From Massilia sp. METH4 (GTDB lineage: Bacteria > Pseudomonadota > Gammaproteobacteria > Burkholderiales > Burkholderiaceae_D), in NCBI RefSeq assembly GCF_037094685.1, contig NZ_CP146614.1, positions 1,674,001-1,738,000 of the forward strand: a stretch of 64,000 nt of DNA, given 5' to 3'. Below, piece by piece: positions 24,608 to 35,740 of this stretch (its first letter is position 1; each line of letters starts with the position of its first letter). A program made the position numbers and the translations under genes. The notes under the pieces are model-generated. The model saw only the letters and a program-made list of their open reading frames with translations, was not told the origin of the DNA and did no database searches.

Positions 24608-26035
24608 ATGAACACCATGCCGTCCGTCCAATTCGATGCGGACATCATCAACAAGCTGTCGATGTCCGGACCGCGCTATACCTCGTACCCGACCGCCGAC
24701 CGCTTCACGGCCGGTTTCGGCTACGGCAACTTCCTCGAGGCCGTGGCGGGCCTCACCTACCGCGGCGGGCGCCGCCCGCTGTCGCTGTACATCCACGTGC
24801 CGTTCTGCGACCGGCTGTGCTACTACTGCGCCTGTAACAAGATCATCACGAAGGACCGCTCCAAGGCGGCTACGTACCTGGGCTACCTGAAGCAGGAAAC
24901 GGCCATGCAGGGCAAGCTGTTCGCCGGCATGAACCGCGTGGAGCAACTGCACTTCGGCGGCGGCACGCCCACCTACTTCTCGGACCGGCAGATGGACGAG
25001 CTGATGGCCCACCTGCGCCGCCACTTCGAGTTCGCGCCGGACCAGGAAGGCGAGTACTCGATCGAGATCGATCCGCGCACCGTGGACGCGCGGCGCATCC
25101 ATACGCTGCGCGCGCAGGGCTTCAACCGCGTGAGCCTGGGCGTGCAGGATTTCGATCCGGATGTGCAGAAAGCCGTGAACCGCATCCAGCCGTATGAGGA
25201 AACCATGGCGGTGGTGAACGCCGCCCGCGACGCGCGCTTCCGCTCGATCAGCGTGGACCTCATCTACGGCCTGCCCAAGCAGACGATGCAGACGATGGAG
25301 CAAACGCTCTCGAAGATCATCGTGGCGAACCCGGATCGCATCGCGCTGTACAACTACGCGCACATGCCGCACCTGTTCAAGCCGCAGCGGCGCATCCTGG
25401 AAGCAGACCTGCCGGCACCGGCGGTGAAGCTGGACATGCTCGCGCTGTGCATCAGCCGCCTGACGGCCGCCGGCTATGTGTACATCGGCATGGACCATTT
25501 CGCCAAGCCGGAAGACGACCTGGCCGTGGCCCAGCGCCAGGGCCGCCTGCACCGCAACTTCCAGGGCTACTCCACGCATGCGGAAATGGACCTGGTGGCC
25601 TGCGGCGTCTCCGCCATCTCGGCCGTCAACGGCACCTACAGCCAGAACGAGAAAACGCTGGACGAGTACTACGCGAGGCTCGATGGCGGCAAGCTGCCGA
25701 TCGCGCGCGGCTACCGGCTCGACAACGACGACCTGCTGCGCCGCCTCGTGATCCAGCGGCTGATGTGCAATTTCGAATTGTCCGTGGCCTCGGTCGGGCA
25801 GGGCATGGCCGTGCCGTTCCGCGACTACTTCGCCAGCGAGCTGAAGGAGCTGCAAGCCTTCGTGGCGGACGGACTCGTGACCTTCGAGGACGACTGGATC
25901 TCCGTCACGCCGAAAGGGCGCCTGTTGATCCGCAACATCTGCATGGTGTTCGACCGCCACCTGCGGCAGGCGCGCCAGCAGGCCGCCGCCGCGCCGGTGG
26001 CCGCCCAACCGCTGCGCTACTCGCGCACCATCTGA
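24608..26035 (+). CDS. hemN: Oxygen-independent coproporphyrinogen III oxidase HemN
   Basis: 475-residue radical-SAM enzyme converting coproporphyrinogen III to protoporphyrinogen IX without O2, needed for haem supply at low oxygen. The cluster motif is CDRLCYYC (C67, C71, C74), with GPRYTSYPTA at the start, FGGGTPT, and RVSLGVQDFD as in true HemN rather than HemW. The extra cysteine of YYCAC is the HemN-type feature. It lies between aer and the cco maturation genes and supplies haem for the cbb3 oxidase. The last 20 residues are alanine-rich and variable. Confidence 0.95.
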   Translation: MNTMPSVQFDADIINKLSMSGPRYTSYPTADRFTAGFGYGNFLEAVAGLTYRGGRRPLSLYIHVPFCDRLCYYCACNKIITKDRSKAATYLGYLKQETAMQGKLFAGMNRVEQLHFGGGTPTYFSDRQMDELMAHLRRHFEFAPDQEGEYSIEIDPRTVDARRIHTLRAQGFNRVSLGVQDFDPDVQKAVNRIQPYEETMAVVNAARDARFRSISVDLIYGLPKQTMQTMEQTLSKIIVANPDRIALYNYAHMPHLFKPQRRILEADLPAPAVKLDMLALCISRLTAAGYVYIGMDHFAKPEDDLAVAQRQGRLHRNFQGYSTHAEMDLVACGVSAISAVNGTYSQNEKTLDEYYARLDGGKLPIARGYRLDNDDLLRRLVIQRLMCNFELSVASVGQGMAVPFRDYFASELKELQAFVADGLVTFEDDWISVTPKGRLLIRNICMVFDRHLRQARQQAAAAPVAAQPLRYSRTI

Positions 26036-26044
26036 AGGACGGAC

Positions 26045-26802
26045 ATGATGGGGCTCAACCTCCTGCCCGTGCTCGCCGTCGGCCTGGCCGGCAGCGTGCA
26101 TTGCGTTGGCATGTGCGGCGGGATCGTCGGTGCCCTGAGTGCCACCGCGCCGCGGCGGACGATCCCCATCGTCCCCGCCGCGCCGGCCTTGCCGATGGCC
26201 GCCGCGTTCGACGGCACGGCGCGCGTGCTCACCTATAACGCCGGCCGCATCGCCAGCTACATGATGGCTGGCGCGCTGGCCGGCGGCTTCGTGAACGGCG
26301 CCGGTGCATTGGCGCTGGCGGCGCACTGGCAAGGGGTCGCCTACCTGCTGGCCAATGCCATGCTGGTGGCGCTCGGCCTGTACCTGATGAATGCCTGGCA
26401 CGGCCTGCTGCGCGTGGAGGCCGCCGGCAACCGGTTGTGGCGCCGGCTGCTGCCGGCCATGAAATACCTGCTGCCCGCCGATACCTTGCCGAAGGCCTTC
26501 GCGCTGGGCGTGCTGTGGGGCTGGGTGCCGTGCGGCATGGTGTACAGCGTGCTGCTGACGGCGCTGCTGTCCGGCTCCGCGGCGCGCGGCGCAGCCGTGA
26601 TGTTCGCGTTCGGCCTCGGCACGCTGCCGATGCTGCTGGGGCTTGGCATGGCCGGGGCGCGGCTGCGCCAGGCCATGCAGCACCCCGCCGTGCGCACGGC
26701 CTGCGGAGCAATGGTGCTGGGCTTCGGCGTGCTCGGCCTCGCGCGTCATGCCTCCGGCTTGTCCCATGGCTGGCTCGACGTCCTGTGCCTGGCGGTACCC
26801 GC

Positions 26803-26806
<4 letters not shown>
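26045..26806 (+). CDS. TauE/SafE-family (COG2836-like) membrane protein of cbb3 biogenesis cluster
   Basis: 253 residues, six membrane helices. The start GLAGSVHCVGMCGGIVGALS carries the CxxxC pair (H-C-x-x-M-C-G-G) typical of the UreH/DsbD-like transporters that accompany ccoI and ccoS in betaproteobacteria. A second GVLWGWVPCGMVYSVLLTALLSGSAARGAA half repeats the proline-cysteine motif. A role in copper or redox handling during cbb3 assembly is inferred from context. ATGATG start; the TGA overlaps the ATG of ccoI. Confidence 0.85.
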
Positions 26807-29229
<2,423 letters not shown>

Positions 29230-29373
29230 ATGATGGAATCGCTGTACCTGCTCGTCCCCCTGTCCATCGCGCTGGTGTTCGGCGCGATCTGGATCTTCTT
29301 CAAGGCCTCGGACGATGGCCAGTTCGACGACCTCGAAGGCCCCGCCCTGCGCATCCTGCAAGACGACGACTGA
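29230..29373 (+). CDS. ccoS: Cbb3 oxidase assembly protein CcoS
   Basis: 47 residues starting one base after the ccoI stop: MMESLYLLVPLSIALVFGAI is a single membrane helix, then the family signature IFFKASDDGQFDDLEGPALRIL and an acidic end. CcoS is needed for cofactor insertion during cbb3 oxidase assembly and always travels with CcoI. Too small for routine ORF thresholds but unmistakable. Confidence 0.93.
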   Translation: MMESLYLLVPLSIALVFGAIWIFFKASDDGQFDDLEGPALRILQDDD

Positions 29374-29410
29374 CCGCTGCTTCCACAGTCGCGCTGGTCT
29401 CTTTACAACA

Positions 29411-29503
29411 CGGGGACTGTCCCCGATTTTTTACAACACGCGCGCTGCACTCTGCACCGATACGGCCGCGCTGGTTGCTTCGCAACGGATGGGGACTGTC
29501 CCC
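29411..29503. repeat. Two copies of palindrome GGGGACTGTCCCC
   Basis: CGGGGACTGTCCCCG at 29411-29425 and GGGGACTGTCCCC at 29491-29503, each followed by GA-T-rich sequence and a CAAC motif (TTTTTACAACACG, ATTTTTGCAACG). The same unit recurs twice at 50297-50339. They lie in the 284-bp gap between ccoS and ccoN, which has no gene but also holds two FNR boxes. Confidence 0.7.
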
Positions 29504-29579
29504 GAATTTTTGCAACGTTTGTGGGTCGACAAAAGGGGGGTGCGGACGCTGCAACGCCTGTCGATGCATCCGGCCAATT

Positions 29580-29593
29580 TTGACTTACATCAA
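29580..29593 (+). promoter_or_regulatory. FNR box 1 upstream of ccoN
   Basis: TTGAC-TTAC-ATCAA, 9 of 10 matches to the consensus and nearly the same as the box in front of aer. It is centred 71 bp before the ccoN start; at -41.5 it would put transcription start near 29628. Confidence 0.8.
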
Positions 29594-29620
29594 GGATTTT
29601 AAGCACCCCCCTCCGTAACC

Positions 29621-29634
29621 TTGAGTCATATCAA
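29621..29634 (+). promoter_or_regulatory. FNR-like box 2 upstream of ccoN
   Basis: TTGAG-TCAT-ATCAA, 9 of 10 matches. Its position over the start site expected from box 1 suggests a negative or modulating role, so the operon might peak at intermediate oxygen levels. Inference only. Confidence 0.55.
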
Positions 29635-29657
29635 AGCAAAGACTCCGGGGGTGTCAA

Positions 29658-31073
29658 TTGGAACAGAACTACAACTACAAGGTCGTGAAGCAGTTCGCGA
29701 TCGCGACGGTGGTGTGGGGCGTGATCGGCATGCTGGTCGGCGTGATCATCGCCGCGCAGCTGGCCTGGCCCGCACTGAATTTCGACGTGCCGTGGCTCTC
29801 TTACGGCCGCCTGCGGCCGCTGCACACGAACGGCGTGATCTTCGCGTTCGGCATCTCGGGCCTGTTCGCCACGTCGTACTACGTGGTGCAGCGCACCTGC
29901 CAGGTCCGGCTGTTCTCGGACAAGCTGGCCGCCTTTACCTTCTGGGGCTGGCAGGCGGTGATCGTGTCGGCCGTGATCACGCTGCCGATGGGCCTCACGC
30001 GCGGCAAGGAATACGCCGAGCTGGAATGGCCCATCACGATCCTGATCGCCGTCGTATGGATCGCCTACGCTATCGTCTTCTTCGGCACGATCGTCAAGCG
30101 CAAGGTCAAGCACATTTACGTGGCCAACTGGTTCTTCGGCGGCTACATCCTGGCCGTCACCTTGCTGCACGTGGTGAACGGCATGAGCATGCCGGCCACG
30201 CTGACGAAATCGTATTCGATGTACACCGGCGTGCAGGACGCGATGATCCAGTGGTGGTACGGCCATAACGCCGTGGGCTTCATCCTCACGGCCGGCTACC
30301 TGGGCATGGTGTACTACTTCATCCCGAAACAGGCCGAGCGCCCGGTGTACTCGTACCGCCTGTCGATCGTGCACTTCTGGGCGCTGATCTTCACCTATAT
30401 GTGGGCCGGCCCGCACCACCTGCACTACACGGCGCTGCCCGACTGGACGCAGTCGCTGGGCATGGTGTTCTCGCTGATCCTGCTGGCACCGTCGTGGGGC
30501 GGCATGATCAACGGGATCATGACCCTCTCCGGCGCCTGGCACAAGCTGCGTACGGACCCGATCCTGAAGTTCATGATCGTCTCGCTGTCGTTCTACGGCA
30601 TGGCCACCTTCGAGGGCCCGATGATGTCGATCAAGACCATCAACTCCTTGTCTCACTATACGGACTGGGGCATCGCCCACGTGCATGGCGGCGCCCTGGG
30701 CTGGGTGGGCTTCATCACGATGGGCTCGATCTACTACCTGCTGCCGCGCCTCGCCGGCCAGACGAAGATGTACAGCACCCGCCTGGTGGACCTGCACTTC
30801 TGGGTCGCCACCATCGGCGTGGTGCTCTACATCGCCGCCATGTGGATCGCCGGCGTGATGCAGGGCCTGATGTGGCGCGCGGTGAACCCGGACGGCACGC
30901 TCACCTACACCTTCGTGGAAAGCGTGAAGGCCACCTACCCGTACTACGTGGTGCGCTTCGCCGGCGGCACGCTGTACCTCGGCGGCATGGTGATCATGGC
31001 CTACAACACCTGGATGACGCTGCGCGGCCGAGAAGTGCCCGTCGCCACCATCCCGCAACTGAAAGCAGCGTGA
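29658..31073 (+). CDS. ccoN: Cytochrome cbb3 oxidase catalytic subunit I
   Basis: 471 residues from a TTG start at 29658 (GGGGG upstream); the product starts [20 protein letters not shown] as CcoN proteins do. Twelve or so membrane helices with the haem-copper ligand region [23 protein letters not shown], the metal-site histidines in [18 protein letters not shown], and haem ligands in [18 protein letters not shown] [15 protein letters not shown]. It reduces O2 with high affinity at the inner membrane. First gene of ccoNOQPGH; the rare start codon may limit translation. Confidence 0.96.
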   Translation: MEQNYNYKVVKQFAIATVVWGVIGMLVGVIIAAQLAWPALNFDVPWLSYGRLRPLHTNGVIFAFGISGLFATSYYVVQRTCQVRLFSDKLAAFTFWGWQAVIVSAVITLPMGLTRGKEYAELEWPITILIAVVWIAYAIVFFGTIVKRKVKHIYVANWFFGGYILAVTLLHVVNGMSMPATLTKSYSMYTGVQDAMIQWWYGHNAVGFILTAGYLGMVYYFIPKQAERPVYSYRLSIVHFWALIFTYMWAGPHHLHYTALPDWTQSLGMVFSLILLAPSWGGMINGIMTLSGAWHKLRTDPILKFMIVSLSFYGMATFEGPMMSIKTINSLSHYTDWGIAHVHGGALGWVGFITMGSIYYLLPRLAGQTKMYSTRLVDLHFWVATIGVVLYIAAMWIAGVMQGLMWRAVNPDGTLTYTFVESVKATYPYYVVRFAGGTLYLGGMVIMAYNTWMTLRGREVPVATIPQLKAA

Positions 31074-31080
31074 GGAAAAA

Positions 31081-31695
31081 ATGAAATTTTCACATGAATG
31101 GATCGAGAAAAATCCCTGGCTGCTGATCGCCCTGGTCACGCTCGTGGTATCGGTGGGCGGCGCCGTGGAAATCGTGCCCCTGTTCTTCCAGAAGTCGACG
31201 ACCGAACCGGTGGCCGGCCTGGAACGCTACTCCCCGCTGCGCCTGGCGGGCCGCGACGTCTATGTACGTGAAGGCTGCTATGCCTGCCACTCGCAGATGG
31301 TGCGCCCGTTCCGCGCCGAGACCGAGCGCTATGGCCACTATTCGGTGGCCGGCGAATTCGTGTTCGACCGCCCGTTCCAGTGGGGCTCGAAGCGCACGGG
31401 CCCGGACCTGGCCCGCGTGGGCGCCCGCTACAGCGACGAATGGCACCGCACGCACCTGCGCAACCCGCGCGACGTGGTGCCCGAATCGAACATGCCCGGC
31501 TACCCGTGGCTGGCGCAGACCAGGCTGGTACCGCAGGACATCGTGCCGAAGCTGCGCGCGCTGCAGCGCCTGGGCGACGGCTACACGGACGAGGAAATCA
31601 AGGCCGCCCCGGCCACCCTCGTGGACAAGACCGAGGAGGACGCGCTGATCGCGTACCTGCAGGGCCTGGGCACGCTGATCAAATCAAGGAACTGA
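31081..31695 (+). CDS. ccoO: Cbb3 oxidase monohaem cytochrome c subunit II
   Basis: 204 residues: one N-terminal helix ([24 protein letters not shown]) and a periplasmic domain with haem site CYACH at 66-70, followed by [42 protein letters not shown], the diagnostic CcoO block. It carries electrons from CcoP to CcoN. 7 bp behind ccoN, AGGAAAAA ribosome site. Confidence 0.97.
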   Translation: MKFSHEWIEKNPWLLIALVTLVVSVGGAVEIVPLFFQKSTTEPVAGLERYSPLRLAGRDVYVREGCYACHSQMVRPFRAETERYGHYSVAGEFVFDRPFQWGSKRTGPDLARVGARYSDEWHRTHLRNPRDVVPESNMPGYPWLAQTRLVPQDIVPKLRALQRLGDGYTDEEIKAAPATLVDKTEEDALIAYLQGLGTLIKSRN

Positions 31696-31699
31696 CGTC

Positions 31700-31876
31700 A
31701 TGAATATCGAACATATTTTCGACAGCGCCAGCAGCGTGATGACGGTGGTCTCGTTCATCACCTTCGCCGGCATCTGGGCATGGGCCTGGTCGGCCCGCAA
31801 GCAACAGGATTTCGCGCAGGCGGCGCAATTGCCGTTCATGGACGAAACGCGCGAAGAGGAGAAGCAAGATGTCTGA
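31700..31876 (+). CDS. ccoQ: Cbb3 oxidase small subunit IV
   Basis: 58 residues, MNIEHIFDSASSVMTVVSF, one membrane helix with the aromatic FAGIWAWAWSARKQQDF boundary typical of CcoQ, then an acidic tail. Stabilises the complex. It overlaps ccoP by 8 nt (ATGTCTGA), so ccoP translation is coupled to it. Recognised by position and profile. Confidence 0.9.
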   Translation: MNIEHIFDSASSVMTVVSFITFAGIWAWAWSARKQQDFAQAAQLPFMDETREEEKQDV

Positions 31877-32798
31877 TTTCACCAGCGATTTCTGGAACCT
31901 CTACATCGTCGTGCTGACGGTGCTGGGCATCGCCGGCTGCGGCGTGCTGCTGTACACGCAATCGGTGCACAGGGTTTCCGCCGCCGAGGTGGCCGCGGGC
32001 AAAGTGGTTGAAACTACAGGCCACGTCTGGGACGACGATCTCACCGAGTTGAACACACCGATGCCGCGCTGGTGGATGTGGCTGTTCTACCTCACGATCG
32101 TGTTCGGCGCTGCCTACCTGTTCCTCTACCCCGGCCTGGGCAGCTATGCCGGCAAGCTGGGCTGGCAATCAGCCGGGCAGTACAAGGCCGAACTGGCCAA
32201 GGCCGACAGCGAGTACGGCCCGCTGTTCGACAAGTACCGCCAGCAGGACCTGAAGGCGGTCGCCGCCGATTCGCAGGCCAGGGCGATGGGCGAGCGCCTG
32301 TTCCTCACCTATTGCGCGCAATGCCACGGCTCCGATGCCCGCGGCAACAAGGGCTTTCCGAACCTGACGGACAAGGACTGGCTGCACGGCGGCGCGCCGG
32401 ACGTGATCAAGCAGACCATCATGAACGGCCGCCACGGCGTGATGCCGGCGATGGGTGCTGCCGTCGGTTCGGACAAGGACATCGAGAACGTGTCCCACTA
32501 TGTGCTGAGCCTTTCCGGCAGCACGGCCGCCGATCCGATCAAGAGCGTGTTCGGCAAGGGCAAGTTCACCGCCTGCCTGGCCTGCCACGGCGCCGGCGGC
32601 ACCGGCAACCAGGCGCTTGGCGCACCCAACCTGTCGGACAAGGTCTGGCTGTACGGCGGCAGCGCCGAGACGATCATGGAAACCATCCGCAACGGCCGCG
32701 ACAACACGATGCCCGCGTTCGGCGACTTCCTTGGCGAAGGCAAGGTGCACGTGCTGGCTGCGTACGTGTGGGGCCTGTCCAACGAAACAAAGCATTGA
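31869..32798 (+). CDS. ccoP: Cbb3 oxidase dihaem cytochrome c subunit III
   Basis: 309 residues. Two N-terminal helices (about 9-29 and 68-88) are joined by the VWDDDLTELNTPMPRWW loop found in CcoP. Two haem domains follow, CAQCH 149-153 and CLACH 236-240, each with its distal methionine (GVMPAMG, NTMPAFG). It receives electrons from soluble cytochromes or bc1. Normal length. Confidence 0.97.
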   Translation: MSDFTSDFWNLYIVVLTVLGIAGCGVLLYTQSVHRVSAAEVAAGKVVETTGHVWDDDLTELNTPMPRWWMWLFYLTIVFGAAYLFLYPGLGSYAGKLGWQSAGQYKAELAKADSEYGPLFDKYRQQDLKAVAADSQARAMGERLFLTYCAQCHGSDARGNKGFPNLTDKDWLHGGAPDVIKQTIMNGRHGVMPAMGAAVGSDKDIENVSHYVLSLSGSTAADPIKSVFGKGKFTACLACHGAGGTGNQALGAPNLSDKVWLYGGSAETIMETIRNGRDNTMPAFGDFLGEGKVHVLAAYVWGLSNETKH

Positions 32799-32816
32799 AG
32801 CGATAAAGAGCCGATC

Positions 32817-34202
32817 ATGAACGCCCCCGTGCCGGAGCAAGTCATCCGGATGTATGAAAAGCGCCAGCCGATCCACCCGCGCGAGACGGATGGCCGCTAC
32901 GCGCGCCTGCGCTGGCTGTGCCTGTGGCTCACGCAGCTCGTCTACTACGGCCTGCCATGGCTCACGTGGAACGACCGCCAGGCCGTACTGTTCGACCTGG
33001 GCGCGCGCAAGTTCTACCTGTTCGGCCTGGTGCTGTGGCCGCAGGACTTCATCTACCTTGCCGCGCTGCTGATCATTTGCGCGTGGGGGCTGTTCCTGGT
33101 GACGGCGATGGCCGGCCGCGTGTGGTGCGGCTTCGCCTGCCCGCAGACCGTGTACACCTCGATCTTCCTCTGGATCGAGCGAAGGATCGAAGGTTCGCGC
33201 TCGGCGCGCATTGCGCTCGACCGGCAACGCCCGTCGGCACGCAAGCTCGGCAAGCGCACCGCCAAGCACCTGGCCTGGGGCGCCGTCGCGCTGTGGACCG
33301 GCTTCACCTTCGTCGGCTACTTCACACCCGTGCGCGAGCTGGGCACGGGCATCGCCACGCTGTCGCTGGGGCCCTGGCAAACGTTCTGGGTGCTGTTCTA
33401 CGGCTTCGCCACCTACGGCAACGCCGGCTGGCTGCGCGAGCAGGTGTGCAAGTACATGTGCCCCTATGCCCGCTTCCAGAGCTCCATGTTCGACCGCGAC
33501 ACGCTGATCATTACCTATGACGCGAAACGGGGCGAGCCGCGCGGCAAGAAGGCAAAGGATGGCGCCTGCATCGATTGCACGATGTGCGTGCAGGTGTGCC
33601 CGACGGGCATCGATATCCGCAACGGCCTGCAATACGAATGCATCGGCTGCGCCGCCTGCGTGGATGCCTGCAACGGCGTGATGGACAAGATCGGCCAGCC
33701 GCGCGGCCTGATCCGCTACAGCACCGACCGCGCCATGGCCTGCGGGCTGTCGCCGGCGCAGGCGCAGGTGCAAGTGAGGCAGCGGGCCTTGCGGCCGCGC
33801 GTGCTGGCCTATTGCGCCGCCCTGGCAATCGTTTGCGTCGCGGTCGGCTTCGCATTGGCCACCCGCACGCCGTTGAAGATGGACGTGATTCGCGACCGCG
33901 GTTCGATGGGCCGCGAAGTGGACGGCGGCGCCATCGAGAACGTGTACCGGCTGCAGATCATGAACACTTCCGAGCAGCCGCACCGCTACCGCATCGCTGC
34001 CGCCGGCATGCCCGGACTGGCGCTGGCGACGAGCGACATGGTCGACCTGGCCGGCACCGAGACGCGCGCCGTGCCGGTGCGCGTGCAGGCTCCCCATGGC
34101 GCCGGCAAGACCGGTTCCAATGACATCACATTTACTCTGACGGCGCTGGACGATCCGGCGCTCGCGGTGGAAGAGCGCGCGGTATTCATCGTGCCGCGTT
34201 GA
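32817..34202 (+). CDS. ccoG: Cbb3 oxidase accessory protein CcoG (FixG/RdxA)
   Basis: 461 residues: five membrane helices with TAMAGRVWCGFACPQTVYTSIFLWIE, and two 4Fe-4S ferredoxin motifs around 250-290 (CIDCTMCVQVCPTG, CIGCAACVDACN). A C-terminal periplasmic Ig-like domain starts RDRGSMGREVDGGAIENVYRLQIMNTSE. CcoG reduces Cu(II) for delivery to the oxidase. In operon order between ccoP and ccoH. Confidence 0.96.
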   Translation: MNAPVPEQVIRMYEKRQPIHPRETDGRYARLRWLCLWLTQLVYYGLPWLTWNDRQAVLFDLGARKFYLFGLVLWPQDFIYLAALLIICAWGLFLVTAMAGRVWCGFACPQTVYTSIFLWIERRIEGSRSARIALDRQRPSARKLGKRTAKHLAWGAVALWTGFTFVGYFTPVRELGTGIATLSLGPWQTFWVLFYGFATYGNAGWLREQVCKYMCPYARFQSSMFDRDTLIITYDAKRGEPRGKKAKDGACIDCTMCVQVCPTGIDIRNGLQYECIGCAACVDACNGVMDKIGQPRGLIRYSTDRAMACGLSPAQAQVQVRQRALRPRVLAYCAALAIVCVAVGFALATRTPLKMDVIRDRGSMGREVDGGAIENVYRLQIMNTSEQPHRYRIAAAGMPGLALATSDMVDLAGTETRAVPVRVQAPHGAGKTGSNDITFTLTALDDPALAVEERAVFIVPR

Positions 34203-34212
34203 GGAGAAGAAC

Positions 34213-34716
34213 ATGCAAACGATGACGTTGAGCGCCACCCCGTGGTACCGCGAACGGTGGCCCTGGCTGCTGATGGCCGGCCCGGCCACGGTGCTGGTCG
34301 CCGGCTGCTACACCGGCTGGCTGGCTTTCGCCCAGCAGGATGCGCTGGTCGTCGGCGATTATTACAAGAAGGGCAAGGCGATCAACCAGGACCTGCGGCG
34401 CGATCGCGCCGCCGCCGCCCTGGAAGCGCGGGTCACACTGCGCTACGACGCCGCCCACGGTGTGCTGAAGGGCCGCCTGTCGGCGATGGAGCCGGTGCGC
34501 GGCGCCTTGCAGGTGCACCTGGCGCATGCCACCCAGCCGGCGAAGGACCTGCGCCTGCTGGTGCGGCCGGATGCCGCCGGCAACTTCGCCGTGCCGTTGC
34601 CGGCGCTCGAGCGCAGCCGGTGGACCGTGCTGGTGGAGGATGAGAAGCGGAGCTGGCGGCTGGAGGGGCAGTGGCTGTGGCCCGTGGAAGGCGAGCTGTC
34701 GATCGCGTCGAAGTGA
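34213..34716 (+). CDS. ccoH: FixH/CcoH-like cbb3 assembly protein
   Basis: 167 residues: an N-terminal membrane anchor (WPWLLMAGPATVLVAGCYTGWLAF), then VGDYYKKGKAINQDLRRDRAA, the conserved FixH start of the periplasmic domain, followed by beta strands. It interacts with the oxidase and CcoI during assembly. 10 bp behind ccoG (GAGGAG); last in the operon, followed by a hairpin terminator. Confidence 0.88.
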   Translation: MQTMTLSATPWYRERWPWLLMAGPATVLVAGCYTGWLAFAQQDALVVGDYYKKGKAINQDLRRDRAAAALEARVTLRYDAAHGVLKGRLSAMEPVRGALQVHLAHATQPAKDLRLLVRPDAAGNFAVPLPALERSRWTVLVEDEKRSWRLEGQWLWPVEGELSIASK

Positions 34717-34777
34717 TCCGGCTGCGCTGGTGCCGCCGCTGGGGTCGGACACCGGTTGCCTCCACCGAAAACCGGAG

Positions 34778-34812
34778 TCTGACACTATTTTCCTGCGAAA
34801 AATAGTGTCAGA
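34778..34812. terminator. Bidirectional terminator/palindrome between ccoH and fnr
   Basis: TCTGACACTATTTT and AAAATAGTGTCAGA form a 14-bp perfect stem with a 7-nt loop; the stem base is AT-rich, so T-runs are present on both strands. A GGTGTC-type flank (GTGTCAGACACC at 34805-34816) links it to the dispersed palindrome family. It separates convergent ccoH and fnr. Confidence 0.7.
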
Positions 34813-34836
34813 CACCAAGGCATGCGCGGGCACTCA

Positions 34837-35601
34837 TCAGGCGCAGGTTTCGGTCCCCGCCGTAATCGCCTTCAACCGCGGCAGGTCGAGCACCTCGATT
34901 TCCCGGTTCGACACTTTCAGCAAACCCTGCTTCTTGAACTTGTTGAGCAGCCGGCTGATGCTTTCGATCGTCAGCCCCAGGTAGTTGCCGATATCCTCGC
35001 GCGACATGCGCAACTGGAACGCGGTACTCGAATAGCCGCGCGCCTCGTAGCGCGAGGCCAGGTTGACGAGGAAGGCGGCGAAGCGCTGCGTGGCCTGCAT
35101 ATTGCCGAGCAAGAGCATCACGCTTTGCTCACGCGTGATTTCCTGGCTCATCATGCGGTGGAAGTGGCGCAGCAGGGTGGGCATGTCGACCAGCAAGTGT
35201 TCCAAGCTGACAAATGGAATCTCGCACACCTCGCTGTCTTCCAGCGCCATCGCGCTGCAATAATGCTTGTCGGTGCTGATCGCGTCCATGCCCAGCAGTT
35301 CGCCGCCCATCTGGAAGCCCGTTACCTGTTCCTCGCCGTTGGCATTGATCTGGTACGTCTTGAAATGGCCGAGCCGGATCGCGTACAGGCTCGTGAACGG
35401 GTCGCCGATGCGGAACAGGTTCTCGCCCTTTTGCACCTTGCGGCGGCGGCCGATGATCTTGTCCAGCTTGTCCATATCGCCCATGTCCAGGCCCATCGGC
35501 AGGCACAGCTGGTGCATGCTGCACGTCGAGCAGCGCGCCTTCAGGTTCTCGATGGTCACGCCGGGCAGTGTCAAGGAAGGGAGCTCGTGCATCATCGTCA
35601 T
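34837..35601 (-). CDS. fnr: Oxygen-sensing regulator FNR
   Basis: 254 residues from ATG 35601. It has the full 4Fe-4S ligand set C24, C27, C33 ([10 protein letters not shown]) and C126 (EVCEIPF), a cAMP-type beta-roll, the long dimer helix, and the recognition helix [23 protein letters not shown] with the E-x-x-S-R readout that fits TTGAT half-sites. It should therefore bind the boxes at 22839, 29580 and 29621 when oxygen is low. Convergent with ccoH and divergent from the hybrid kinase; the ribosome site is weak and an in-frame ATG at 35652 is possible. Confidence 0.94.
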   Translation of the reverse strand: MTMMHELPSLTLPGVTIENLKARCSTCSMHQLCLPMGLDMGDMDKLDKIIGRRRKVQKGENLFRIGDPFTSLYAIRLGHFKTYQINANGEEQVTGFQMGGELLGMDAISTDKHYCSAMALEDSEVCEIPFVSLEHLLVDMPTLLRHFHRMMSQEITREQSVMLLLGNMQATQRFAAFLVNLASRYEARGYSSTAFQLRMSREDIGNYLGLTIESISRLLNKFKKQGLLKVSNREIEVLDLPRLKAITAGTETCA

Positions 35602-35740
35602 GGTCCGGTTATGGTTGACCGCCAGTGTACCGGCTATGCGCGGGATCGACAAAAACTTGCATGTAGCGTGCCCTTCCGCACAGTTTGCAATTCATCGGGC
35701 GGCGCATAGTATCCCCATAAAAGCAAAGCAGGGGGGAGAC

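Noticed and set aside
29315..29602. 95-codon plus-strand frame between ccoS and ccoN
   Set aside because: Overlaps ccoS in another frame and crosses two palindromes and an FNR box.
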